From Ancylobacter pratisalsi (GTDB lineage Bacteria > Pseudomonadota > Alphaproteobacteria > Rhizobiales > Xanthobacteraceae), in contig NZ_CP048630.1 of NCBI RefSeq assembly GCF_010669125.1, forward strand, positions 3,654,001-3,718,000: a stretch of 64,000 bases of DNA, given 5' to 3'. Positions 48,878 through 56,955 of the stretch are shown here, one piece after another. The position numbers and the translations under genes are program-made. A model generated the notes under the pieces. That model did no database searches, was not told where the DNA came from, and worked only from the letters and a program-made list of their open reading frames with translations. The first letter of the stretch is position 1. Each line of letters opens with the position of its first letter.

Positions 48878-49196
48878 CTAGTCTTCTTCGAGCCCGATAT
48901 GGCCTGGCGCGTTCAGGTCGATGGCAGCATCGCCGATCAGGACGGTCCAGTTCCAGCCCGCCGATCTTCATGGCCCACGCTGTACGCAACTCGTCGAAGA
49001 TCGCTTCGCCCTCTGACATCACCTCGTAGCCCAGGTCGGTGATGGTAAGAAGCTTGCGTCGCGAGTCGGTCGCATCATCCAAACGGGCAACATAGCCATG
49101 CTTTCCCAGGAGGCCGATCACCTTGGCGGCAGCCTGCTTGGAGACCGACAGTCGCCGTCCCAAGTCTGTCATAAAGCGGTGCTGTGCATTCTGGGT
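48878..49196 (-). pseudogene. MarR-family regulator remnant at the cargo/backbone junction
   Basis: The frame contains ITQNAQHRFMTDLGRRLSVS and KQAAAKVIGLLGKHGYVARL, then DATDSRRKLLTITDLGYEVM: the core of a MarR winged helix without its N-terminus. After about TAWAMKIGG the frame shifts. A neighbouring frame then gives VLIGDAAIDLNAPGHIGLEE before a TAG at 48878, which resembles a MarR C-terminus. The gene is therefore truncated at its start and damaged inside. Its 5' cut lies within 10 bases of the CopG-type stop at 49202, which marks the edge of the inserted cargo. Confidence 0.65.
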
Positions 49197-49201
49197 GATC
49201 G

Positions 49202-49633
49202 CTAGTTGTCGCGCGCGGGATCGATATCCTCCGAAATTTCCTGCCTGAGCTTCGGCCCCTGAGCGAGTCGCCGACCGAGCGCCGAGACGAACGCCTCATA
49301 GCGCTCGCCGGCCTTGGCCCGCGCAGCCTGCGCGGCGGGCTCGGGCAGTGCCGGCGTCGTCGTTAGCCAGAACCGGATGAACACAGCCAGTGTTTCGACG
49401 GCGATTCCAAGGTCGCGCTCCATGCGCGCCAAACGGCGGTCGAGCTGATCGAGCCGCTTGGTCGTCGCCGCCTCCTGCCGTTCGGCGGCGTCAGGTGACA
49501 GGAAAGAGGCGATGCCGGCTTCGGCGATCAGCGAGAGGGATTGATCGCGCCGGGCAGCGTGCGCAGCCAGCGCCTTCATGACGTCCGGTTCGAGATACAC
49601 GGATAGCCGCTGCTTTTTGGGAGGCTTTGCCAT
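49202..49633 (-). CDS. CopG-like ribbon-helix-helix protein upstream of trbB in related ICEs
   Basis: The 143-residue protein starts with KKQRLSVYLEPDVMKALAAH, a ribbon-helix-helix motif, followed by a coiled-coil segment (KRLDQLDRRLARMERDLG) and a helical tail. Small CopG-type genes between traG and trbB are a regular part of this transfer cluster. It lies 8 bases after traG. A DNA-binding role in transfer control or relaxosome assembly is likely but unproven. Confidence 0.8.
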   Translation of the reverse strand: MAKPPKKQRLSVYLEPDVMKALAAHAARRDQSLSLIAEAGIASFLSPDAAERQEAATTKRLDQLDRRLARMERDLGIAVETLAVFIRFWLTTTPALPEPAAQAARAKAGERYEAFVSALGRRLAQGPKLRQEISEDIDPARDN

Positions 49634-49641
49634 GGTGCCTC

Positions 49642-51630
49642 CTAAAGCTCGACGCCGTCGCCGGGATCGAGCGACGCTTGGCGCGCGACCTGGCGCATGG
49701 TCTGATTCATACGCGAGAGACGTGCGGCGTCCTCATCGGCATTGTCGCGGGGATCGATCTCGAATTCGTTTTCGATGGGCTCCTTCCGCTCGACGGGCTT
49801 TGAGCGGCTCAATTCCGGCTGGTGCCGGCGCTCGGAGTCGGTCGTATCTTCATCTTCCGATCCGCCGCCGCCGCCGTTAGCCGTCGCCACCGCTGGCGTC
49901 ACCGGAAGGGGCAGCGTGCTCCAGTCATCCGGCCGAACCGTTGTCGATTTGACGAGGTTCGGCGGCGGCAAGATGCGCTCCTGAAACCGGCGATCCTCAT
50001 AATATCGCGCCTTCTTCGCGCGGATCGGGGGAGTGCCGGCGACCATGACGATTTCATCAGATGGCGGAAGCTGCATGATCTCACCGGGCGTCATCAGTTG
50101 CCGGGCTGTCTCCGAGCGCGAGACCATCATGTGGCCAAGCCAGGGCGACAGGCGATGACCGGCATAGTTCTTCATCGCGCGCATCTCGGTCGCGGTGCCG
50201 AGCGCGTCCGAGACACGTTTGGCGGTCCGTTCGTCATTGGTGGCGAAGCTGACGCGGACATGGCAGTTGTCGAGGATCGAGTTGTTGGGCCCATAGGCCT
50301 TCTCGATCTGGTTCAGCGACTGGGCGATGAGGAAGGCTTTGAGCCCGTAACCCGCCATGAAGGCAAGCGCGCTCTCGAAGAAGTCGAGTCGGCCAAGGGC
50401 CGGAAATTCGTCGAGCATCAGGAGAAGACGATGGCGGTTGCCGTTCGCCTTCAGATCTTCCGTGAGCCGCCGGCCGATTTGATTGAGGATCAGGCGGATC
50501 AGCGGCTTGGTCCGGTTGATGTCCGACGGCGGCACCACGAGGTAGAGCGTCGTCGGATGCTTGCCGCCGACGATGTCGACGATGCGCCAATCGCAGCGGC
50601 GAGTGACCTCGGCGACGACGGGATCGCGATAGAGGCCGAGGAACGACATCGCGGTGGACAGCACGCCCGATCGTTCGTTGTCGGATTTGTTCAGCAACTC
50701 GCGCGCGGCGCTGGCGATCACCGGATGCGGGCCGGCCTCGCCGAGATGGGCGGTCTTCATCATGGCGGCGAGAGTCGAATCGATCGGCCGCTTTGGATCG
50801 GAGAGGAAGGCGGCGACGCCCGCCAGTGTCTTGTCGGCCTCGGCGTAGAGGACGTGCAGAATGGCGCCGACCAGCAACGCGTGGCTGGTCTTTTCCCAGT
50901 GATTCCGTTTCTCGAGCGAGCCCTCCGGGTCGACCAGGATGTCGGCGATGTTCTGGACGTCGCGGACCTCCCATTCGCCGCGGCGGACCTCGAGCAGCGG
51001 ATTGTAGGCGGCCGACTTCGCATTGGTCGGATCGAATAGCAGCACGCGACCATGCCGTGCGCGATAGCCGGCGGTGAGCGTCCAGTTCTCCCCCTTGATG
51101 TCATGGACGATGGCAGAGCCCGGCCAGGTCAGCAGCGACGGCACGACCAGGCCGACGCCCTTGCCGGATCTCGTCGGTGCGAAGCACAGAACATGCTCGG
51201 GTCCGTCGTGGCGGAGATAGTCGCGCTCGAACTTCCCCAGGATGACGCCATCCGCGCCCAAGAGGCCGGCGGCGCTCACTTCGCGAGCATCGGCCCATCG
51301 GGCGGAACCGAACGTCTCGGCGTTCTTGGCCTCGCGCGCCCGCCAGACGGACATGCCGATCGCGACGGCGATGGAGATGAAGCCGCCCGACGCTGCGATA
51401 TATGCCCCCTCGATGAAGATCGGCGGGGCATAGGCATCGTAGAAGTACCACCACCAGAAGAAGGCGGGCGGATAGTAGATTGGCCAGCCGGCCAACTCGA
51501 ACCAGGGGAGTCCGAGCTGCGGCTGGAAGCCAAGCCGATAGGCCGTCCACTGCGTCGCCGCCCAGGTTGTCATGAGCACGATCAGGAAGACGGTGAGGAT
51601 CTGGCCCCAGAGGATTTTGGTCGCTGACAT
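49642..51630 (-). CDS. traG: Conjugal transfer coupling protein TraG (VirD4-like)
   Basis: The 662-residue type IV coupling protein has two N-terminal membrane segments (LTVFLIVLMTTWAATQWTAY and another around YPPAFFWWWYFYD). Walker A is FAPTRSGKGVGLVVPSLL (about residue 145) and Walker B is LLLMLDEFPALGRLD (about residue 400). It links the relaxosome to the Trb channel. I use ATG 51630, which gives the usual N-terminus; an upstream extension to 51720 is out of pattern. It follows the relaxase gene by 25 bases. Confidence 0.93.
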   Translation of the reverse strand: MSATKILWGQILTVFLIVLMTTWAATQWTAYRLGFQPQLGLPWFELAGWPIYYPPAFFWWWYFYDAYAPPIFIEGAYIAASGGFISIAVAIGMSVWRAREAKNAETFGSARWADAREVSAAGLLGADGVILGKFERDYLRHDGPEHVLCFAPTRSGKGVGLVVPSLLTWPGSAIVHDIKGENWTLTAGYRARHGRVLLFDPTNAKSAAYNPLLEVRRGEWEVRDVQNIADILVDPEGSLEKRNHWEKTSHALLVGAILHVLYAEADKTLAGVAAFLSDPKRPIDSTLAAMMKTAHLGEAGPHPVIASAARELLNKSDNERSGVLSTAMSFLGLYRDPVVAEVTRRCDWRIVDIVGGKHPTTLYLVVPPSDINRTKPLIRLILNQIGRRLTEDLKANGNRHRLLLMLDEFPALGRLDFFESALAFMAGYGLKAFLIAQSLNQIEKAYGPNNSILDNCHVRVSFATNDERTAKRVSDALGTATEMRAMKNYAGHRLSPWLGHMMVSRSETARQLMTPGEIMQLPPSDEIVMVAGTPPIRAKKARYYEDRRFQERILPPPNLVKSTTVRPDDWSTLPLPVTPAVATANGGGGGSEDEDTTDSERRHQPELSRSKPVERKEPIENEFEIDPRDNADEDAARLSRMNQTMRQVARQASLDPGDGVEL

Positions 51631-51655
51631 GGCGGGCACTCCTTTCTTGGCTGGG

Positions 51656-53395
51656 CTACATGCCGAGGCCGCGGTTGCGGCCGAAGCTCCAGTCGACCCC
51701 ACCGCCGCCGCGCGACACACCGGAGACGTGCCGACCGATCTGATGTTCGAGGGAGGGCGACCAGGGCACGAGTTGGAAGCCGAGGCCGTCGTCGATCATG
51801 GCGAAGCGGCCCGACGCGAGCGTGAAGCGCTGGCGATAGGTGCCCGCCACATATTCGCCCGTCGCGGCCTTCGTGAACTGGCGCCCGGTCTCGGCCGCCA
51901 GCTTTTCGCCCAAGGCCTCCACCTCGCGCTGCCGCAACGTGTCGATCAGGCCCGGGGAGAAGCTGACGCCGCGCGCTTGCCGCTCGGCGAGACCCTGACC
52001 AACGAGATGTTCGGCCCGTCTGTCCATCGCCTGGCGCACCTCCGCGCCGAACCCGCCGCCGCCGAGCGGGACGGTTTCGCGGGCGATCGCCTGCCGGTCG
52101 AGCCATGTCGCGCCGGTCGCGTTGACCTGGGCGGAGATGTCGAGATCGGAGCGGACAGCGAGCGCGACCCGCCTGCGTCCCTGCGCGTCGTCGAATTTAC
52201 GCAGCTCGACGATCGAGCCCGGCGCGCTGTCGCCGGCCGCGTCGAGGTCGGGTAGCTTGATGTGATGGGTTCGTCCGTCGGTGCCATCGACCACGGCGTA
52301 GGCCGTCCCCTTCAGCTCATCGTCGAGACCACGATCGACCAGGCGGCCGATGACGGGATCGTTAAGGCTCTCGCCGGCGAGCACATAGCTGGCGGCGCCG
52401 CGTTCGATGCCGCGCTCGGTCAGGCCACGGTGGATGCGTTTGATGATGTCGCCGCGTTCGCCCAGCTCGCGCAGCGTCGCCTCGGCATTCTCGGACACGG
52501 CCCATTGGCCGGGGCCAACCTGATCGGCGAGGCCGAGCGTCTCCAGCTTCCGCAACCGACCGACCTTCATCGCATGGAATTCGTCCGGCTGGCGGTCAGG
52601 GTGCGGCGCGAGATCGACGACACCGGTGCGATAGCTGTCTCGCGCAAGTTGGCGATCGAGGTTGGTCCAGCGCTCCGCCTCGATCTGCCGTTCGAGATTG
52701 CGGCGGATCTCGTGATCGGTGCGCGGCCCCAGCTCCTGGGTGACGAGATCCTGCGCGCGGGCGCGCATGCCTTCCTTGATGTAGTCGCGCGAGATGACGA
52801 GGTCCTGGCCGTCATCGGTGCGACCGCGCAGGATGATATGAACGTGGGGGTTATCGGTGTTCCAGTGGTCGACGCCGACCCAGTCGAGCTTGGTCCCGAG
52901 GTCCTTCTCCATCTGCCCCATCAGGTCGCGGGTGAAGGTCTTGAGGTCTGACATCTCGGTCGCGTCCTCCGGCGAGACGATGAACCGGAAGTGATGCCGG
53001 TCGTCCTGGGTTCGCTCGGCGAAGGACTTGGGATCGGCGTCCTCGGTCTCCGGCCCGAAGAGCCGGGCCTTCTCTCCATCCCGGGTGACGCCCTCGCGCC
53101 GGAGATAGCTGAGGTGGGCGGAGAGCGGCGCGGCCCGAGCGGTGTGCCGGACGACGCGCGTCTTGATCACCGTGTTGCGCGATCGGCTGGTGAGCAGACG
53201 ATTGGCCTGCACCGTCGCGCGCTGGCCGCGGCCGAACCGCGAGCGGTTGCCCGAGCTGATCTTGCCGGAGCGCGAGACGCTGCCGCCGGCGCGTTGGGCG
53301 GCCGCCAGCGCCTGCGCGATGAAAGGCCGCGCCTGTTGCGCGCGAGTCGAGCGGATGCGGCCTGGCCGGATGCGGAAATCGTCCTCGCCGCTCAT
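51656..53395 (-). CDS. DUF3363 relaxase (RlxS/VirD2-like)
   Basis: The 579-residue protein has the relaxase metal site DNPHVHIILRG (His near residues 181-183), an upstream Ser/Tyr-rich region, and a long C-terminal DUF3363 part. It should nick oriT and pilot the strand through the channel, like RlxS of ICEMlSym(R7A). ATG 53395 is preferred over a start 6 codons upstream. An intergenic stretch with repeats, just before the gene, is the likely oriT. Confidence 0.9.
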   Translation of the reverse strand: MSGEDDFRIRPGRIRSTRAQQARPFIAQALAAAQRAGGSVSRSGKISSGNRSRFGRGQRATVQANRLLTSRSRNTVIKTRVVRHTARAAPLSAHLSYLRREGVTRDGEKARLFGPETEDADPKSFAERTQDDRHHFRFIVSPEDATEMSDLKTFTRDLMGQMEKDLGTKLDWVGVDHWNTDNPHVHIILRGRTDDGQDLVISRDYIKEGMRARAQDLVTQELGPRTDHEIRRNLERQIEAERWTNLDRQLARDSYRTGVVDLAPHPDRQPDEFHAMKVGRLRKLETLGLADQVGPGQWAVSENAEATLRELGERGDIIKRIHRGLTERGIERGAASYVLAGESLNDPVIGRLVDRGLDDELKGTAYAVVDGTDGRTHHIKLPDLDAAGDSAPGSIVELRKFDDAQGRRRVALAVRSDLDISAQVNATGATWLDRQAIARETVPLGGGGFGAEVRQAMDRRAEHLVGQGLAERQARGVSFSPGLIDTLRQREVEALGEKLAAETGRQFTKAATGEYVAGTYRQRFTLASGRFAMIDDGLGFQLVPWSPSLEHQIGRHVSGVSRGGGGVDWSFGRNRGLGM

Positions 53396-53639
53396 GGTCG
53401 AGGCACCGCACATCGCGCGATCGCGCGGAAATCCTTGCAGAAATCGCGATAGCGCAGGCTGCGCAGATCAGGCGCACCTCGCGCCAACGCGCCATAAGTC
53501 TCTGAAAACACACGACCGCACCAAGCCGCACATCGCGCGCTTTTATCTCGCCATCGTTCGGTTGTGCTGCCTGCTCTTCGCGCCTCTGACGCCGAATCCA
53601 CGCCAGAGCCCGAGAATGCCGCATGAAGTGCGAAGCCCC
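53396..53639. other. Candidate origin of transfer (oriT)
   Basis: This non-coding stretch precedes the relaxase gene, the usual place of oriT in this ICE class. It contains the perfect palindrome CGCGCGATCGCGCG (53414-53427) and a 14-bp direct repeat CCGCACATCGCGCG at 53406-53419 and 53526-53539, exactly 120 bases apart. AAATCCTTGC (53429-53438) resembles the P-type nic core ATCCTGC with one extra T. These are sequence features only; nicking has not been shown. Confidence 0.45.
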
Positions 53640-54404
53640 TCATCGCGGCCCCGCACTGTCGGTTCGCGCCACGAACAGCCCGTCCGATCGCAGTGCAGGC
53701 AGGACCGGATCGCGCGCGGACTCCTGCGCGGAGGGTGCAGCCGGATCGCCGTCCCGCTGCCGCTGGACTGCACGCGGCCTGCTATCGACCTGCGCGATGA
53801 AGAGGGGTGCTCGGGTCCAGGCGAGCGGATCGGCGGTTGCTACCGAGACGGGGGCAGCGAGATCGCCGCCGCCGACGATCGGTGCGAGAGCGGCGACATA
53901 CGCGCGCGTTTCGGCCGGCAGTTGGCGGCCCGTCGCGCGATATTCCTCGTAGCGCCCAGGGCCGGCATTGTAGGCAGCCAGAAAGCCCGGCGAGCCGTAG
54001 CGGTCGTGCATCTCCCGCAGGTAGGCGGCTCCCGCCAGGATGTTGTCGCGCGGGTCGTAGGGATCGTTGCCGAGACCATGTCGGGTGCGCAAATCGCCCC
54101 ACGTCGCTGGCATGATCTGCATCAGGCCTATCGCGCCCTTGGGCGAGATCGCGCGCACATCACTGCGGCTTTCGACGCGCATGACGGCTCGAACCCACGC
54201 CTCCGGAATGCCGAACCGGCGCGCTGCGTCGGTGATATGACCAGCATAAGGATCGCTAGGTGATGCGCGCTCCACCGATGCGTCTTGTGCGGAGGCCGGG
54301 ACGGTCGACGACAGGCTGGTGAATAGGCCGGAAAGGAGAAGGAAGACTGTGTGCCGGACGGTGGGAAACCGTCCGACAACAGCGCGATGGCGGCGGGCCG
54401 GCAT
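53640..54404 (-). CDS. Lytic transglycosylase (VirB1/TrbN-like)
   Basis: This 254-residue precursor has a signal peptide (hydrophobic core VFLLLSGLFTSLSS, ending ASAQ). The SLT domain has VRAVMRVESRSDVRAISPKG with the catalytic Glu, then GLMQIMPATW and AAYNAGPGRYEEY. It opens peptidoglycan for the mating channel. It lies 3 bases after the DUF736 gene and directly upstream of the oriT-like stretch. The C-terminal 60 residues are low-complexity. Confidence 0.88.
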   Translation of the reverse strand: MPARRHRAVVGRFPTVRHTVFLLLSGLFTSLSSTVPASAQDASVERASPSDPYAGHITDAARRFGIPEAWVRAVMRVESRSDVRAISPKGAIGLMQIMPATWGDLRTRHGLGNDPYDPRDNILAGAAYLREMHDRYGSPGFLAAYNAGPGRYEEYRATGRQLPAETRAYVAALAPIVGGGDLAAPVSVATADPLAWTRAPLFIAQVDSRPRAVQRQRDGDPAAPSAQESARDPVLPALRSDGLFVARTDSAGPR

Positions 54405-54407
54405 CGC

Positions 54408-54755
54408 TCAGTCCCGCTCGCCGCGCTTGGGCGGGCGGTTCCAGTGCAGGCCCCAGGCCGATTTGTTGTCGGCCGACTGAAAAAGGTTAACGCGGATCGG
54501 CTGCGGAAAGCATGGATCGTCGAGCTGCAGCGCGACGTACTCCCCGGCCTTCTCGCCGGTGCGCTTCCAACCCGCGCCGAGCTCGGCACGGGGTTCGTTG
54601 TTCATGCTGTCGAAGACATGCACGCGGAAATCCGGCGCATTCTCGGCGTCGGACGGCTCGGCGGGAATGATGATGATGTCCTGATGCAGCAGGAGTGTTT
54701 CCAAGTGGCCGATGAAGCCGCCAGCGTCGCGCGTAAACTGACCTATCAGGGACAT
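54408..54755 (-). CDS. DUF736 protein (first copy)
   Basis: The 115-residue protein starts with MSLIGQFTRDAGGFIGHLET and ends with NLFQSADNKSAWGLHWNRPP, the DUF736 pattern. DUF736 genes are widespread in alphaproteobacterial conjugative elements and plasmids, but the function is not established. It sits between the TraF peptidase and lytic transglycosylase genes. A second, distinct copy is at 59961. Confidence 0.85.
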   Translation of the reverse strand: MSLIGQFTRDAGGFIGHLETLLLHQDIIIIPAEPSDAENAPDFRVHVFDSMNNEPRAELGAGWKRTGEKAGEYVALQLDDPCFPQPIRVNLFQSADNKSAWGLHWNRPPKRGERD

Positions 54756-54800
54756 GATTGCCTCCGTGAATCTGCGGTGTGGTTGGGATTGGGCACGCCG

Positions 54801-55346
54801 TCACCGCGTCGGCGTGCGCCAGATGAAGCGGCCATCGCCGTCCTCGTCGGTGTAGACAGGGATGGCCCGGCCGATCACGGCGGAGGCAGGCAGCGGTCCG
54901 AAGTAACGGCCGTCGAGACTGTCGCGGACCTGCCAGTTCATCAGGAAAAGCTCGCCCTTGGCGACGACGCGGCAGCCCTGCCAGACGGGCAGCGGATTGC
55001 CGCGGCGGTCGCGATCCAGCGCCTCGCCCATCGGCGCGGCATCGACGGTGATCGCGAGGCCCGTCCTGCAAACCCGCTGGCCAGGAAGCGCCACGACGCG
55101 CTTCATCAGCGGTACGCCACGCGGCAGATATCCGCCCTCAGCAAGAAAGCTCGCGAGCGGCTCGGGCGCGCGCACGGCGACTAGATCGGTCACGTCTGGG
55201 GACTGGTCCGGCTCAATGGCGTAAAGGCCGATCGGCGTGCTCGCCGACGCGTTCCAGATCAGCTTCGGTGCAAAGGATACGAGGGACAGGATACCGAGCA
55301 AGGACACCGCTCCCGTCGTGGTGATGGCGTAGCCAAGCCGGGTCAT
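54801..55346 (-). CDS. traF: Conjugal transfer peptidase TraF (S26 family)
   Basis: The 181-residue membrane protease has an N-terminal anchor (AITTTGAVSLLGILSLVSFA), the catalytic serine in NASASTPIGLY, and the general-base lysine in LMKRVVALPGQRVC. TraF of IncP plasmids cyclises the TrbC prepilin, and a trbC gene is present. ATG 55346 overlaps the DUF2840 stop (ATGA). An extension upstream to 55445 is antisense-like. Confidence 0.9.
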   Translation of the reverse strand: MTRLGYAITTTGAVSLLGILSLVSFAPKLIWNASASTPIGLYAIEPDQSPDVTDLVAVRAPEPLASFLAEGGYLPRGVPLMKRVVALPGQRVCRTGLAITVDAAPMGEALDRDRRGNPLPVWQGCRVVAKGELFLMNWQVRDSLDGRYFGPLPASAVIGRAIPVYTDEDGDGRFIWRTPTR

Positions 55347-55861
55347 GCGCCGATCCTCCGCGCCAAGAGGAAGGCGCGGTGGCGCTGCATCGTGTAGGCG
55401 CGTGGCATTTCGCAGACGGCAAAGCGATTGTGGACGTGCCGCCAATGATCGGGCGCGACCTCAAGCGGATCGATGCCGATCGTCTCGATCGCGTCGATGT
55501 GCTGGAGCATGCGCTCCACCTTCGGCCAGCCATCGACGCGCAGCAGGATGTCGCCGCCGGGCGTCACGGTCGGGATAGTCTGGCAGGCTTCGCCGGGAGC
55601 GACGGCGCGCAGAATATCGAGCCGGGAGAGCACGGTGCCGTGCTCGTTCGCGGCCCAGCGCACCAGCGCGAAGGTCGCGCCGGGAGGAAAAAGGAGGATA
55701 CGGCGGCGGCGGTCGAGCACTTGTTCGCGCACCTCGCGGCCGAAGCGGATCCAGTGCTCGACCTGCTTCTCAATCCAGACGAGCTCGACCTGGGTGAGAT
55801 CCTCAGGCGGCGCGTGAGGGGCGCGGCCGGGGCGCGCGGATGCGGCGGCAAGGCCGGTCAT
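55343..55861 (-). CDS. DUF2840 protein
   Basis: The 172-residue protein contains LTQVELVWIEKQVEHWIRFG and ILLFPPGATFALVRWAANEH, typical of DUF2840, a family always found next to traF and parA in these ICEs. Its function is unknown. Its start overlaps the stop of the ribbon-helix-helix gene, and its stop overlaps the traF start, so it is translated as part of a tight operon. Confidence 0.85.
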   Translation of the reverse strand: MTGLAAASARPGRAPHAPPEDLTQVELVWIEKQVEHWIRFGREVREQVLDRRRRILLFPPGATFALVRWAANEHGTVLSRLDILRAVAPGEACQTIPTVTPGGDILLRVDGWPKVERMLQHIDAIETIGIDPLEVAPDHWRHVHNRFAVCEMPRAYTMQRHRAFLLARRIGA

Positions 55862-56112
55862 TGAGCATCTCCTTGAGCTGGTGAAAATTCGCGCTCGAAC
55901 AGCGCGCGGAGCATGTCGGCGACCGTCTGGCCGCGCTGGAAGGCCGCGATCTTGATCCGGCCGCGCATGTCGGCGGTGACATCGATGGTCAGCCTGGCCG
56001 AGAAGTCGTCGGCGTTTTGAGATTGCCGGGTCGGGCGATCGGGGGCCTTGATCCAGCTCTCCGGATCGCCTGGTCGGGACGCGAAGCCGCGCTTGGGGGA
56101 TCGTTCGCTCAT
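55858..56112 (-). CDS. Ribbon-helix-helix partner of ParA (putative centromere-binding protein)
   Basis: The 84-residue protein has a disordered N-terminus and a C-terminal RHH domain: FSARLTIDVTADMRGRIKIA, then AFQRGQTVADMLRALFERE. The stop of parA overlaps its start. Small RHH proteins after parA act as ParB-like centromere binders and repressors in plasmids, which is the likely role here. The binding site may be the repeats upstream of parA. Confidence 0.75.
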   Translation of the reverse strand: MSERSPKRGFASRPGDPESWIKAPDRPTRQSQNADDFSARLTIDVTADMRGRIKIAAFQRGQTVADMLRALFEREFSPAQGDAQ

Positions 56113-56747
56113 GCGCCGAGCCTCGCCACCTCGGCCGCGAACGCGGCGATCTCGCGCGCACCTGGACTATCCTCGTCCTGCTCAGCAGCGATCCGGCCGG
56201 TCTGCACGACATCGGCGAAAACGATGCGCTGACCGATGGTGGTGGCGAGCAAAGGTGGGTCGTGGTCGGCGAGCGTCTCGGCGGTTTCGCGGGCGAGCAC
56301 CGTGCGCGCCGCGCAGCGGTTCAGTACGAAGCGGGCGGCAAGCTCGGGGCGGTAGATGCGCGCTTCGCCGAGCAGCGCGAGCATCTCGGCCGAGGCCCAA
56401 CCGTCGAGCGGCGACGGCTGCACCGGGATCAGCACGAGATCGGCGGCGAGCAGCGCCGAGCGCATGAGGCTGGCGACACGTGGCGGCCCATCGATGACGA
56501 CATGGTCGGCGTCACGCGCCAGCTCCGGCGCTTCGCGGTGGAGCGTGTCGCGAGCCAGGCCGACGATACCGAAGAGTCGCTCCAACCCCTCCCGGCTGCG
56601 CTGCTGCGACCAGTCCAGCGCCGAGCCCTGGGGATCGGCGTCGATTAATGTGACGCGCTTGCCGCCTCGAGCCCATTCGCCGGCGAGGTGAAGCGCCAGC
56701 GTCGTCTTACCGACGCCGCCCTTCTGGTTGAGGAGCGCGACGATCAC
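56109..56747 (-). CDS. parA: ParA-family partition ATPase
   Basis: The 212-residue protein has the deviant Walker A KGGVGKTT (residues 9-16), the DADPQGSALDW motif A', and the Walker B-like HVVIDGPPR. It is the short ParA type without an N-terminal DNA-binding domain, as in plasmid type Ib systems. It should stabilise the element in its excised, replicating form. Three iteron-like repeats lie in the 208 bases before its start. Confidence 0.9.
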   Translation of the reverse strand: MIVALLNQKGGVGKTTLALHLAGEWARGGKRVTLIDADPQGSALDWSQQRSREGLERLFGIVGLARDTLHREAPELARDADHVVIDGPPRVASLMRSALLAADLVLIPVQPSPLDGWASAEMLALLGEARIYRPELAARFVLNRCAARTVLARETAETLADHDPPLLATTIGQRIVFADVVQTGRIAAEQDEDSPGAREIAAFAAEVARLGA

Positions 56748-56883
56748 GACAGTCTCCCGGGAAAAGGGGACTCGTCCACAGCGGTCGAAAAACGGGTTTG
56801 CGTTAGAAAGATTCCGAAGGAATCTAGGTTAGATAAGTTACGGGGTTCGCAAGCAGCTGATTCAGCGCGATGAATCGGCGATT

Positions 56884-56949
56884 CCGGTCCCCGATAGCAC
56901 GAGAGTCCGGTCCCCGATGGCACGATGGTGCTGGTCCCTGATAGCACGA
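56884..56949. repeat. Three iteron-like direct repeats between repA and parA
   Basis: Nineteen-base repeats of the form CCGGTCCCCGATAGCACGA lie at 56884-56902, 56907-56925 (one change) and 56931-56949 (two changes), with start-to-start spacing of 23 and 24 bases, about two helical turns. They are 7 bases from the repA stop and 137 bases upstream of parA. They may be RepA-binding iterons (origin or copy control) or the partition site. Confidence 0.75.
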
Positions 56950-56955
56950 GATGAT

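Noticed and set aside
41001-49201. Possible transposon or insertion sequence carrying the cargo block
   Set aside because: No transposase, resolvase or terminal inverted repeats were found at or within the block.
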